A DNA stretch of 64,000 nucleotides from an uncultured Clostridia bacterium (GTDB lineage: Bacteria; Bacillota; Clostridia; Oscillospirales; Acutalibacteraceae): the NCBI GenBank assembly GCA_947627725.1, contig CANQXE010000001.1, forward strand, positions 124,001-188,000, read 5' to 3'. The position numbers and the translations under genes were made by a program. A model generated the notes under the pieces. It saw only the letters and a program-made list of their open reading frames with translations. It did no database searches and had not been told where the DNA came from. Positions 9,500 through 18,097 of this stretch are shown in pieces (position 1 is the first letter of the stretch; every line of letters begins with the position of its first letter).

Positions 9500-11284
9500 A
9501 TGATTTATCCTAAAATAGGTATCAGACCAGTTATCGACGGTCGTTGGGGCGGTGTACGTGAAAGCCTTGAAAAACAGACAATGGGTATGGCTTGCGCCGC
9601 GAAAGAGCTTATTGAATCAACATTGCGGTATCCCGACGGAAAACCTGTTCAGTGTGTAATCAGCAATACAACTATCGGGGGCGGCGCTGAGGCGGCAAAA
9701 TGTGCCGAACAGTTTGCCTGTGAAAATGTAAGTGCGACCTTGACAGTTACGCCATGCTGGTGCTACGGCTCCGAAACATTTGATATGGACCCGCTGACAA
9801 TCAAGGCAGTATGGGGCTTTAACGGCACAGAGCGTCCCGGCGCGGTTTATCTTGCCGCTGTTATGGCGGCATACGCCCAAAAAGGACTACCTGCATTTTC
9901 AATCTACGGTCACGATGTACAGGATATGACAGATACAAGCGTTCCCGCTGATGTTGCCGAAAAAATACTTCGCTTTGCCAAAGCATCCGTAGCAGTCGGC
10001 TGGATGAAAAATAAAGCATATGTTAATCTCGGCGGTGTAGCAATGGGCATTGCGGGCTCATACTGCAATGCCGATATGTTCCAAAAATATTTCGGTATCC
10101 GCGCTGAATGGGTTGATATGACAGAGATTGTCCGCCGTATAACTCTTGAGATTTATGACCCGGAAGAATATGTTAAGGCGCTTAAATGGGTCAAGGAAAA
10201 CTGCAAGGAAGGCTTTGATATCAACGAGGGCAAGGATTTACCCGAAATCATCACGAAATCTAAGGTTGTTGACGCTGCCAAGGATTGGGAATTCATAACT
10301 AAAATGACTATGGTTATGAGAGATATACTTTACGGAAATAAAAAGCTCGATGAAATGGGCTGGCACGAGGAAGCACTTGGTAAAAACGCTGTTGCAGGCG
10401 GATTTCAGGGTCAGCGTAACTGGACAGACTGGCTTCCTAACGCTGATTTTACAGAAGCTATTATGGCGTCCACTTTCGACTGGAACGGTGCAAAGATGCC
10501 AACTCCTTTTGCAACGGAAAACGATACTCTAAACGGCGTTTCAATGATGCTTGGAACACTTGTTTCCAACTGTGCGCCGTGCTTCCATGATGTACGTACC
10601 TATTGGAGCGCGGATGCGTGTGAACGTGTGACAGGCATTCGCCCCGACGGTCTGGCAAAGAACGGCTTTATTCATCTTATCAATTCCGGCGCAACTGCCC
10701 TTGACGGCAGCGGTGCTGTTAAAAACGATAAGGGCGAGGGATGTATGAAGCCTTTCTGGGAGATGACACAGCAGGATATCAAGGCTTGTCTTGACGCGAC
10801 TGACTGGTGCAGAGCGAACTACGAATACTTCCGCGGCGGCGGATTTTCAAGCCATTTCCGATGCAACGCACAGATGCCTGTAACTATGCTTAGAGTAAAT
10901 GTTATTGACGGAATCGGTCCCGTTCTTCAAATTGCCGAGGGATATACTGTTGACCTCCCCGACAAAATTCATAATACCATTGATAAAAGAACCGATCCAT
11001 CGTGGCCAACAACATGGTTCGTTCCGAATCTTACAGGCGAGGGAGCGTTTCGTGATGTTTACAGCGTTATGGCAAATTGGGGTGCCAATCATGGCGTAAC
11101 GGTTTACGGCCACGTCGGAGCAGATTTGATAACGCTCGCGTCCATGCTCCGGATTCCGGTTAATATGCACAATGTTGACAGGTCAAAGATTTTTCGTCCG
11201 CACGCTTGGTCTGCTTTCGGTACCGAGGATACTCAGTCGGCAGATTTCCGTGCCTGCAAAAATTACGGTCCGCTTTATAAATAA
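9500..11284 (+). CDS. fucI: L-fucose isomerase
   Basis: 594 residues, close to the usual ~590. It begins [20 protein letters not shown] and carries the [14 protein letters not shown] metal-site segment and the late [20 protein letters not shown] segment of the family. It converts L-fucose to L-fuculose with Mn2+, in the cytoplasm. A GAGAGG site lies 8 bases before the ATG. With the three upstream genes it forms a complete fucose-to-lactaldehyde route, although no fucose transporter is seen in the window. Confidence 0.95.
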   Translation: MIYPKIGIRPVIDGRWGGVRESLEKQTMGMACAAKELIESTLRYPDGKPVQCVISNTTIGGGAEAAKCAEQFACENVSATLTVTPCWCYGSETFDMDPLTIKAVWGFNGTERPGAVYLAAVMAAYAQKGLPAFSIYGHDVQDMTDTSVPADVAEKILRFAKASVAVGWMKNKAYVNLGGVAMGIAGSYCNADMFQKYFGIRAEWVDMTEIVRRITLEIYDPEEYVKALKWVKENCKEGFDINEGKDLPEIITKSKVVDAAKDWEFITKMTMVMRDILYGNKKLDEMGWHEEALGKNAVAGGFQGQRNWTDWLPNADFTEAIMASTFDWNGAKMPTPFATENDTLNGVSMMLGTLVSNCAPCFHDVRTYWSADACERVTGIRPDGLAKNGFIHLINSGATALDGSGAVKNDKGEGCMKPFWEMTQQDIKACLDATDWCRANYEYFRGGGFSSHFRCNAQMPVTMLRVNVIDGIGPVLQIAEGYTVDLPDKIHNTIDKRTDPSWPTTWFVPNLTGEGAFRDVYSVMANWGANHGVTVYGHVGADLITLASMLRIPVNMHNVDRSKIFRPHAWSAFGTEDTQSADFRACKNYGPLYK

Positions 11285-11455
11285 TTTTATAGCATATCAG
11301 TTTATGAATATATGATTATATTGTTTATATTATTTTTCAATACAAAATCAGTATCATAGACCCTTTAAAAGTCACCTCGCAAAAAAATTTATGCGGTAAA
11401 ACCCACTGCTTCTTCCGGTTGCGGAAAAAACAGTCATCACAAATTAACATTTAAT
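11285..11455. other. Non-coding stretch after fucI
   Basis: No ORF of note. A weak hairpin can be drawn around 11407-11434 (CTTCTTCCG against CGGAAAAAA), but it has no clear tail. I see no known riboswitch here. Confidence 0.4.
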
Positions 11456-11500
11456 AAAGGCAGACAAATAGTTTAATTTCTTGTCTGCCTTTTTCTTTTT
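11456..11500 (+). terminator. Intrinsic terminator of the fucose operon
   Basis: AAAGGCAGACAA pairs perfectly with TTGTCTGCCTTT across a 13-base loop, followed by a T-rich run. It lies about 170 bases after the fucI stop. Confidence 0.8.
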
Positions 11501-11628
11501 TAATCAGCATATTTTCTAATCTTTTTCTATTTTGCTCAAATACCTTATTAGCAATATGATTATTTTTTTATTGTTTCTGATATATTACTGCTACCATACT
11601 TTGAAATAAAAAATTTTATAAAATTTAC

Positions 11629-11654
11629 TGCAACTTTTTACCCTTCTGATGTCA
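11629..11654 (+). promoter_or_regulatory. Candidate ECF-type autoregulatory promoter
   Basis: TGCAAC followed by a T-run, then 16 bases after the AAC a GTC (11651-11653), resembles the AAC...GTC promoters used by many Firmicutes ECF sigma factors. It lies just upstream of the sigma gene. It was judged by eye. Confidence 0.4.
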
Positions 11655-11707
11655 GTTAATTAGTGAAGGATAATTTAAGACCGCTAAATAGAAAACGAAA
11701 GGATGTG

Positions 11708-12208
11708 ATGCTTTTGTCTGTAATCAGTTTTGATGAACAGCGATTTTATGATGTATACAAAAAATACGCTGCTTTAATCTATCGTGTTTCCTATAATGTC
11801 GTATGGAATAAGGATGACGCGGAAGATATTGTACAGGAGGTCTTTATAGAATACTTCACGCAAAACAAAACATTCAACGATGAGGAACACGAAAAAGCAT
11901 GGATACTCAGAGTCACAAAAAATATTTGCAAAAACACATTGCGGTCAAAATCACGGAAAAACATACCATTTGATGAAAGCATCAAAATAAACGATGACAG
12001 ATTTGAGGATTTCAGTAATTCCAAAATTGACTTGAAAAACACTCTATCCGAATTAACCCCCAATCAAAGAATGGCAATTTATCTCTTTTATTACGAGCAG
12101 TTTACAATAAAAGAAATTGCCAAAATTATGAGATTAAACGAAAACACTGTAAAATCCCATCTGTTGCGAGCAAAAAATCAACTGCGTATTGAACTTGAAA
12201 AGGAGTAA
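11708..12208 (+). CDS. ECF-type RNA polymerase sigma factor
   Basis: 166 residues from the ATG at 11708 (AAAGGA just upstream); a GTG at 11663 would add 15 residues. Region 2 reads DEQRFYDVYKKYAALIYR then DDAEDIVQEVFIEYF. Region 4 reads LTPNQRMAIYLFYYEQFTIK then EIAKIMRLNENTVKSHLLRA. The next gene encodes a membrane protein likely to hold it inactive. The regulon is unknown. The start choice is moderately certain, the family is safe. Confidence 0.9.
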   Translation: MLLSVISFDEQRFYDVYKKYAALIYRVSYNVVWNKDDAEDIVQEVFIEYFTQNKTFNDEEHEKAWILRVTKNICKNTLRSKSRKNIPFDESIKINDDRFEDFSNSKIDLKNTLSELTPNQRMAIYLFYYEQFTIKEIAKIMRLNENTVKSHLLRAKNQLRIELEKE

Positions 12209-12212
12209 AAAT

Positions 12213-13382
12213 ATGAATAATAACGGATTTAACGGACAGATTGAATTACCGGAAGAGTTGTGCGAAAGGACGAAGGACGCTGTAAAGGCGGCGGTTACAA
12301 AACATAATCAAGTGCATCGAAAAAGAAGAACGGTACTGTTGTCTACCGCTACCTGCCTTGCCGTATTTGCAATTTCCATTGTATCAGTCAAATATTTTAA
12401 GCAGGATCAGCTTGCTCCATCGGAGAACACTACAATAAACGGTACACAGAGCACGACTGCTGATAATCCCGTAAATACTCCCACAAAAAATGATACCGTT
12501 ATTTATCTTGAGAATAATAATGACAAGCATCCGCCACAGGACTTTGCCTTAAACGGCAAGATATATTGGCAGTATTCTCTCGGTAAAAGTTACAGTGAAA
12601 CAAAAATTAAAATCAATCAGTCGGATATTGGAGAAATGATTTGTGAACTGGGCGCCGAAAATCTTGCAAAATACAGTACTTCATATGAACAATGGACAGA
12701 CAATCTATTTAACAAAGCAAAAGTATATAAATATACGAGAGCAAAAAGCGATAATATCGTGATTGTACAGACAACGGACGGTGCGTATTATCTATTTTCT
12801 CTGTTCGGGCTAACGGATGATCAGGGTATGTCGGGTCTGTTAAACGCTTATACCGCAGGCGGCGCAAACGAGATTATTGGTATCGAAATCTGGCAGAACA
12901 CCATTCTGGAGTTTCCCGATGAGCTTGGCGAGAACGGAGCACCTCTTGGAATAGAGAGGAAAGAGGATCGTCCCATTCAGAAAGGCATTATAAAAGATAA
13001 GAACGAAATACAGTCTATTCTGTCAATATTGGAAAGGGAACAAAATAGATTCACGGATTTCGATAATCCCGACTATTTTGACAGGAATGTAACAAATGAT
13101 AACTATAAACTTATGTCGGATTATGGTGTCTATGAACTGAGAATCGTATTCTCTGACGGACAAGAGTTGGAACTTCCGGGAAAAAATATTGACTATAGCG
13201 CAAGTTCCGCACCAAGCGAACTGGTGTTTGATCCTTCGGCGTTAGACATCTTTGTTCAAAAGTTGTGTATAAGTCCATCTGTCGAGTACAATGAACAACA
13301 AGATACTGGACCTTATTCTTATTCGTTAAGCAGTCAGGATTATAACGAATTGGCAGCGATTCTGGAAAAATATATGTCTTAA
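12213..13382 (+). CDS. Membrane protein, probable cognate anti-sigma factor
   Basis: 390 residues. Residues 1-45 are cytoplasmic and basic toward the membrane (HNQVHRKRR). One transmembrane segment follows (TVLLSTATCLAVFAISIVSV), then a Ser/Thr/Asn-rich linker and a large extracellular domain with no motif I recognise. Gene order directly after an ECF sigma gene, plus this topology, suggests an anti-sigma or sensor role. The ATG at 12213 is used because AAGGAG sits 8 bases upstream; the TTG at 12189 lies inside the sigma gene. Confidence 0.75.
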   Translation: MNNNGFNGQIELPEELCERTKDAVKAAVTKHNQVHRKRRTVLLSTATCLAVFAISIVSVKYFKQDQLAPSENTTINGTQSTTADNPVNTPTKNDTVIYLENNNDKHPPQDFALNGKIYWQYSLGKSYSETKIKINQSDIGEMICELGAENLAKYSTSYEQWTDNLFNKAKVYKYTRAKSDNIVIVQTTDGAYYLFSLFGLTDDQGMSGLLNAYTAGGANEIIGIEIWQNTILEFPDELGENGAPLGIERKEDRPIQKGIIKDKNEIQSILSILEREQNRFTDFDNPDYFDRNVTNDNYKLMSDYGVYELRIVFSDGQELELPGKNIDYSASSAPSELVFDPSALDIFVQKLCISPSVEYNEQQDTGPYSYSLSSQDYNELAAILEKYMS

Positions 13383-13617
13383 CAAACATAAAAATTATTC
13401 TGGGACTCTCCAATTTATTTGATTCTGTTCCAAATCAGCCTTTTTAAGACTTTTTATTTCATATTTGGCAATGCATCTTACGAGTGGTTATAATTTTTAA
13501 AATATAATTGATTGATTATTCCTGTTTATGTTATAGTTATAGCAGAAGTATGACTGCTGTTTTCAATTTTTTATTAACATTTATCAAATAAAACGTAATA
13601 AGCAATGAGGGCAGATT

Positions 13618-15459
13618 ATGAAGCGGAGATTTTATAATAATATATCAGATAAAAATACGGTTCAAAGAATATATAATTTTAAGGATTTCGACGCGGTATA
13701 TGTTAATAGTTCAGACCAATATCAGCAAAAGGATTATAACAAAATATTAAATACAGAGCGGAAAAAAAGTATTCATTTATGGGCATGGAAAAATGATAAG
13801 GCTGAGGCTGAATTCGCTGTCCTATGCGCTGATAAAGATATTAATAATGTTTCTGTTAAAGCGTCAAATTTGAATGGTGAATCAGGCATACTCCCGTCCT
13901 CTATTGTTAAGCTTTCATTTATAAAAGAGGTTAAGGCATACATAGGTCACGCGGGCTGGTATTCCAACAATCCATGCAATATAATGCCGAATGGCAAAAG
14001 AGAATATTTTCCTGAGGTTATTTATTCCGACGAGCCTGTGTCGGTGTGTAAAGACAGATTTCAGTTAGTATGGGCGGAAATCAGTGTACCTAAAAATGCA
14101 TTACCCGGAATTTATCACGGAAAAATTACAGTTTCGGCAGAGAATACCGAAAAAACAGTTCATCTTGATTATACCCTTGAGGTACTTGATATCACAATGC
14201 CCGATACCGAAAATTATTTGTTCGATGTAGAATACTGGAGCCACCCGTACAATGTCGCGTATTATTATGACGTTGAACCTTTTTCAAACGAACACTTAAA
14301 GATTTTAAAACAGCATATGACAATTTATAAAAATCTGGGCGGTCACGCTGTTACCGCAAGTATCGTTGAGGAAGCCTGGGGCGGTCAGACATATGGTTTT
14401 AACAGAGAAGTTCATTATCCCTCAATGATAAAATGGATTAAAACCGCTTCAGGTGAATGGAAATTTGACTATACCCACTTTGATAAATGGATACGGTTAA
14501 ATAAAAATATAGGAATCGCTGATAAAATTATATGTTACAGTATGATGCCGTGGAAGAATGTAATAAGATATTTTGACGAATCAAAGAAAAAGGAAATTAA
14601 AATGACGGTTAATCCCGCCGTAAAAGAAAAGTTTAACAAGGTCTGGTTACCGTTTTTAAAAGCGTTTATTGCGCACCTTGATGAGATGGGCTGGTTTGAC
14701 TGTACATATATGGGTTTTGACGAACGCCGCAATATGGAAACGGCACTTGATTTAATCTCAGCCGTTAAAAATAAGAATGGTCATTCACTTAAAATTTCAG
14801 CAGCCTTTAATGATTTTAAGAACAATGCGCCTATATTTAACAGGCTTGATTACGCCTCGGTGGGACTTCAGCAGGTCAGAGATAATTTACGGGATTTTAA
14901 AAAGCAGGTGCAATTAAGACGGGATAATAAACAGGAAACCTCAGTGTATACAGCAACAGAGCACATTCCAAACAGCTTTACCAAGTCAATTCCCGTTGAA
15001 AGCTATTGGACAATTATGTTTACGGGAGCTTTAAATGCAACCGGATTTTTGAGATGGGCATATGATGCATGGGTTGCGGAGCCTTTGGAGGAGTCTACTC
15101 ATTGCTCGTTTCCCGCAGGCGACTGTTTTCTTGTATATCCATCATCAAAAGAAGATAAAGAACCGGAAAGCAAACTTTCAATCCGTCTTGCGAAGCTTGA
15201 TGAGGGTGTGCGTGATGTGAATAAGCTATATGTAATGCGTGAAAGCTCACCCGAAATTTCCTCAAAAATTGAAAAGCTGTTTTCCTCAATAAAAGGCTTT
15301 GAAGAAAGCAGTTATGCGTTTTATACTATGAAAAGAACGAATATCCGGGGACGCACGGCGAAATGGCTTACCGAACGCGGAAAAAAAGAAATGATAATGG
15401 ATATGGATAAAATAAAACAGAAAATTTATGAAATATCAAAATTATATTGCGATAGATAA
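13618..15459 (+). CDS. GH123-like / DUF4091 glycoside hydrolase
   Basis: 613 residues. An N-terminal beta-sandwich (QLVWAEISVPKNALPGIYHG) is followed by a TIM-barrel region with the adjacent Asp-Glu pair in MGFDERRNMETA, the arrangement expected of GH123 N-acetylgalactosaminidase-type catalysis. Near the end, ALNATGFLRWAYDAWVAEP and the DEGVRDVNKLYVMR segment match DUF4091 proteins. No signal peptide is visible, so it would act on imported oligosaccharides. Activity on GalNAc is a family inference. A GAGGG site precedes the ATG. Confidence 0.75.
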   Translation: MKRRFYNNISDKNTVQRIYNFKDFDAVYVNSSDQYQQKDYNKILNTERKKSIHLWAWKNDKAEAEFAVLCADKDINNVSVKASNLNGESGILPSSIVKLSFIKEVKAYIGHAGWYSNNPCNIMPNGKREYFPEVIYSDEPVSVCKDRFQLVWAEISVPKNALPGIYHGKITVSAENTEKTVHLDYTLEVLDITMPDTENYLFDVEYWSHPYNVAYYYDVEPFSNEHLKILKQHMTIYKNLGGHAVTASIVEEAWGGQTYGFNREVHYPSMIKWIKTASGEWKFDYTHFDKWIRLNKNIGIADKIICYSMMPWKNVIRYFDESKKKEIKMTVNPAVKEKFNKVWLPFLKAFIAHLDEMGWFDCTYMGFDERRNMETALDLISAVKNKNGHSLKISAAFNDFKNNAPIFNRLDYASVGLQQVRDNLRDFKKQVQLRRDNKQETSVYTATEHIPNSFTKSIPVESYWTIMFTGALNATGFLRWAYDAWVAEPLEESTHCSFPAGDCFLVYPSSKEDKEPESKLSIRLAKLDEGVRDVNKLYVMRESSPEISSKIEKLFSSIKGFEESSYAFYTMKRTNIRGRTAKWLTERGKKEMIMDMDKIKQKIYEISKLYCDR

Positions 15460-15640
15460 AATAATTCAGAAAAAATTTAAGATTTGATAAAATATTTGTA
15501 TGAATAGAAATAAGCAAAAACAGATTAAAGAATGTTTTTGTTACCACTATCGCAACGGCGTATGTCATTGTTGAATTAATTTTTTAATATGGTATAATTT
15601 TATAAACGGCAAATATATTCAAGCTAAGGGAGAAAAATTT

Positions 15641-16252
15641 ATGACCGAAAGAGAAAGAATGGACGCAGGATTAATTTACAATCCCACAGTTGATGAAATT
15701 ATGACGGAGCAGAATTCACACCTTGAATTATTATATGATTTTAATTCAACCCGTCCATGTGAATCGGAAAAGCGTCTTGATTTACTAAAAAAAATGTTTG
15801 GCAAAATCGGTGATGGCTGTTACATTGAGCCTCCGTTTTATGCAAATTGGGCAGGCAAACATGTGTTTATGGGTAACTACGTTTATGCGAACTTTAATCT
15901 CACGCTTGTTGACGACGGCAATATATTTATAGGGGACAAGGTAATGTTCGGACCGAACGTGACGGTTGCTACGGCAAATCATCCGATTTTCCCTGAGCTT
16001 AGGGAGTGTGCTTTGCAATACAACAGGGACGTTCATATTGGTAATAACGTATGGATAGGCGCCGGAGCGGTTATCGTTCCCGGAATTTCAATCGGTGATA
16101 ATTCTGTTATAGGAGCAGGGAGCGTCGTTACAAAGGACGTGCCTCCAAATGTCGTTGCTGTTGGAAATCCATGCAGGATTCTCAGAGAAATCGATGAGCA
16201 TGACAGAGAATTTTTTTATAAAAATGAAAAAATTGACTGGGAGAATTTATAA
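15641..16252 (+). CDS. Sugar O-acetyltransferase, maltose/galactoside acetyltransferase family
   Basis: 203 residues. It has an N-terminal Mac domain (TERERMDAGLIYNPTVDEI), then a left-handed beta-helix of hexapeptide repeats (IFIGDKVMFGPNVTVATANH, VHIGNNVWIGAGAVIVPG, ISIGDNSVIGAGSVVTKDV). The His in TANHP is the expected catalytic base. It transfers acetyl from acetyl-CoA to sugars in the cytoplasm. AAGGGAG precedes the ATG. The hexapeptide domain is complete, so the gene looks intact. Confidence 0.9.
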   Translation: MTERERMDAGLIYNPTVDEIMTEQNSHLELLYDFNSTRPCESEKRLDLLKKMFGKIGDGCYIEPPFYANWAGKHVFMGNYVYANFNLTLVDDGNIFIGDKVMFGPNVTVATANHPIFPELRECALQYNRDVHIGNNVWIGAGAVIVPGISIGDNSVIGAGSVVTKDVPPNVVAVGNPCRILREIDEHDREFFYKNEKIDWENL

Positions 16253-16308
16253 ATTCCAAGAGAAAACTGCAATTTAATAAAAACTTTTATGTTTTAATTA
16301 AAAAGCTA

Positions 16309-16346
16309 AGCCGATGGTTCGAGAGATACTTTACGAATCATCGGCT
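16309..16346. terminator. Hairpin terminator after the acetyltransferase
   Basis: AGCCGATGGTTCG pairs with CGAATCATCGGCT (one G-T pair) across a 12-base loop. The T-tract after it is weak. Confidence 0.55.
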
Positions 16347-16374
16347 CATTATATTTTTAAATTGATTTTAGATT

Positions 16375-16560
16375 TTAATTTATAATTTCGTCCTCCGAAA
16401 TAAATTTAAAATCTTTCAATGCTTTATGATTTGTAAGCGTTTTGATAATGCACCAACCTTTATAGCTGCTTAAGGCGTTTTCCGTAATAGGCATAAATCC
16501 GAAATCAAGATATATTTTAACCGCAAAGCCTCTTAAAGGCTCATATGTACAGAGGGTACA
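16375..16560 (-). pseudogene. C-terminal remnant of a GNAT acetyltransferase
   Basis: The minus strand encodes, without a start, a tail containing EPLRGFAVKIYLDFGFMP, then SSYKGWCIIKTL and a stop at 16375. This is the end of the GNAT fold: the last strands, with the KIYLDFGF acetyl-CoA helix. Everything upstream is lost where the phage-like sequence begins near 16560. A stop codon closes the frame just inside that sequence. The junction marks a deletion or insertion scar. Confidence 0.6.
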
Positions 16561-16566
16561 TATATA

Positions 16567-17451
16567 ATGGCGGAAAGCTCAATCCGTCCGTTTGAAAATA
16601 ACTATGAGAAATACAGAATATCTACAGTCGGTGACGGCAAGGTCTGTTCTATATGCAGCGGAATGACAGGTGAATTTAATATAACAGACAGGAAGCCCGG
16701 AATTAATTTCCCTCCTTTTCATCCATGGTGCAGATGTACATTTGAGATAGTTGTTGATGACTGGGATAAATGGATGGATGATTATGTAACAAAACACAGT
16801 AAACAAACTGCTGAAAAGATATCTGATGATATTATTGAAAAAAGTAAAAATCGTGGTATAATAAACTCAGCAGGTAAATCACCATTTAATAACGAAAATC
16901 TTATCTATAATCCCAATGCTCAGTATTCTATTAATATTGACAATTATCCTATAAAAATTTGTAAAAGGATTTCAGAGGAATGTAAGAGAATTGCTGAATT
17001 AGGATATATAGATAAGAAAGAGCATCTCGCATTAGTAAACTTAAATACCGGTAAAACAGAATACACAGAAGTAGGTTATCAGGATTCTGTAGGTGGCACT
17101 GAATTTTGGAAATTTATTAACAGTAACAAAAAAGGGAATTATGCTTTTATACATAATCATAATACTCCAACCGAATTTTCAGAAAGAGATTTGCAAACAT
17201 TGCTTGGTGATAATTCTGTAAATATGTTTGTAATTTCAAGATACGATGGTAAATGTTTTATTTTGGAACCGAACGGGAAAATTCCGGATACTCTTACTTT
17301 TGATTTACTATATAAAAATGAAATAAAAATAATAAATCAAAAGTTAAGGGACGGATTAATAACAGCGGGTGAAAGAACTTATCAAAGAGAGCGAATGTTA
17401 GTTGATAATGTTATTAGGGATTACACGAAAGGAGTAAAAAAATTTGGATAA
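16567..17451 (+). CDS. Truncated phage minor-head (MuF/gp7-like) protein with JAB-like C-terminal domain
   Basis: 294 residues. The N-terminus retains only the end of the phage head-morphogenesis domain, with the cysteine pairs VCSICSGM and the HPWCRC motif (about residues 33-60). A low-complexity linker follows. A domain from about residue 115 then contains AFIHNHNTPTEFSERDLQTL, close to the JAMM metalloprotease signature (HxH, then Ser and Asp). MuF proteins of temperate phages often carry C-terminal toxin-like domains, so this may be such an effector. A normal MuF protein is longer at its N-terminus, so the head function is probably lost. Confidence 0.65.
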   Translation: MAESSIRPFENNYEKYRISTVGDGKVCSICSGMTGEFNITDRKPGINFPPFHPWCRCTFEIVVDDWDKWMDDYVTKHSKQTAEKISDDIIEKSKNRGIINSAGKSPFNNENLIYNPNAQYSINIDNYPIKICKRISEECKRIAELGYIDKKEHLALVNLNTGKTEYTEVGYQDSVGGTEFWKFINSNKKGNYAFIHNHNTPTEFSERDLQTLLGDNSVNMFVISRYDGKCFILEPNGKIPDTLTFDLLYKNEIKIINQKLRDGLITAGERTYQRERMLVDNVIRDYTKGVKKFG

Positions 17452-17611
17452 CGAATGGGCATCTCCAACATTGAAAGAGGCGCCATATTGGCGAGAAGGT
17501 ATGACAGTGGAGGAGTACGAAAATGAAAGAAATTATTTTAATAAAAATATAGATATTTGGCAAAAGGGAAAATATATCCCTTTGTGGAAACAAAATGAAA
17601 ACCAAAATTAA
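17444..17611 (+). CDS. 55-residue ORF after the MuF-JAB gene, possible immunity or phage protein
   Basis: TTG start overlapping the previous stop by 8 bases, with GAAAGGAG 9 bases upstream, which is strong for so short an ORF. The product is acidic and aromatic-rich (EAPYWREGMTVEEYENERN, GKYIPLWKQ). I know no family for it. A gene directly after a toxin-like domain and before a terminator is in the position of an immunity gene, but a small phage structural gene is equally possible. Confidence 0.5.
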   Translation: MDNEWASPTLKEAPYWREGMTVEEYENERNYFNKNIDIWQKGKYIPLWKQNENQN

Positions 17612-17645
17612 GCACCTTTGCATTTGATTGCAGGGTGCTATTTTT
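17611..17645 (+). terminator. Intrinsic terminator
   Basis: AGCACC pairs with GGTGCT, extended by TGCA pairs, and is followed by ATTTTT. It begins at the last base of the 55-residue ORF's stop codon. Confidence 0.7.
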
Positions 17646-17660
17646 ATGCCTATTTAGGAG

Positions 17661-17963
17661 GTGAATGATACGGTTAATATTATTATCAGAAAGAATGGCA
17701 TAACGTTGTCCGGTCACGCAGGATATGCGCCCAGAGGACAGGATATTGTGTGTGCCGCTATATCAATACTTACATATACATTGCAAAACAGTTTTAACAA
17801 GCTCACAGATGATACTGTGGGCTTTAATTATGCCCAAAAAGGTGTAGAAATATCTTTTTCGGATTTATCACCTCAAGGGCAGATTATATTGAATTCTTTT
17901 ATAGTCGGAGTAGAATTACTTGCCGATTCTTATTCCGGCTATGTGAATTTGACCAAGCGTTAA
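17661..17963 (+). CDS. Prp-family cysteine protease (ribosomal-processing protease type)
   Basis: About 100 residues with the Prp signature: catalytic His in SGHAGYAPRGQDIVCAA, with the catalytic Cys in DIVCAAIS. The housekeeping copy usually sits between the L21 and L27 ribosomal genes and trims L27. This one instead follows a phage minor-head fragment, so it is more likely the phage type that trims scaffold or head proteins. The GTG at 17661 overlaps the AGGAGGTG site, so the real start is uncertain; ATG at 17665 is out of frame. Confidence 0.7.
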   Translation: MNDTVNIIIRKNGITLSGHAGYAPRGQDIVCAAISILTYTLQNSFNKLTDDTVGFNYAQKGVEISFSDLSPQGQIILNSFIVGVELLADSYSGYVNLTKR

Positions 17964-18038
17964 TGTCATCAAAATTTAATATTATTATAAAATTAACAAA
18001 ACAAATAAATATTAACTTATATAACTCCTCAATCAAAA

Positions 18039-18067
18039 TGGACAATTCATTTCAGCTATGATATAAT
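18039..18067 (+). promoter_or_regulatory. Promoter of the GTPase-nuclease fusion gene
   Basis: TGGACA, a 17-base spacer and TATAAT (18062-18067), ending 30 bases before the ATG at 18098. Confidence 0.65.
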
Positions 18068-18097
18068 ATATTAAATTTTGCAAAGCGTGGTGAAAAA

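Noticed and set aside
13111-13413. Open frame antisense to the anti-sigma gene
   Set aside because: Composition is unlike any protein and it mirrors the real gene's codons.
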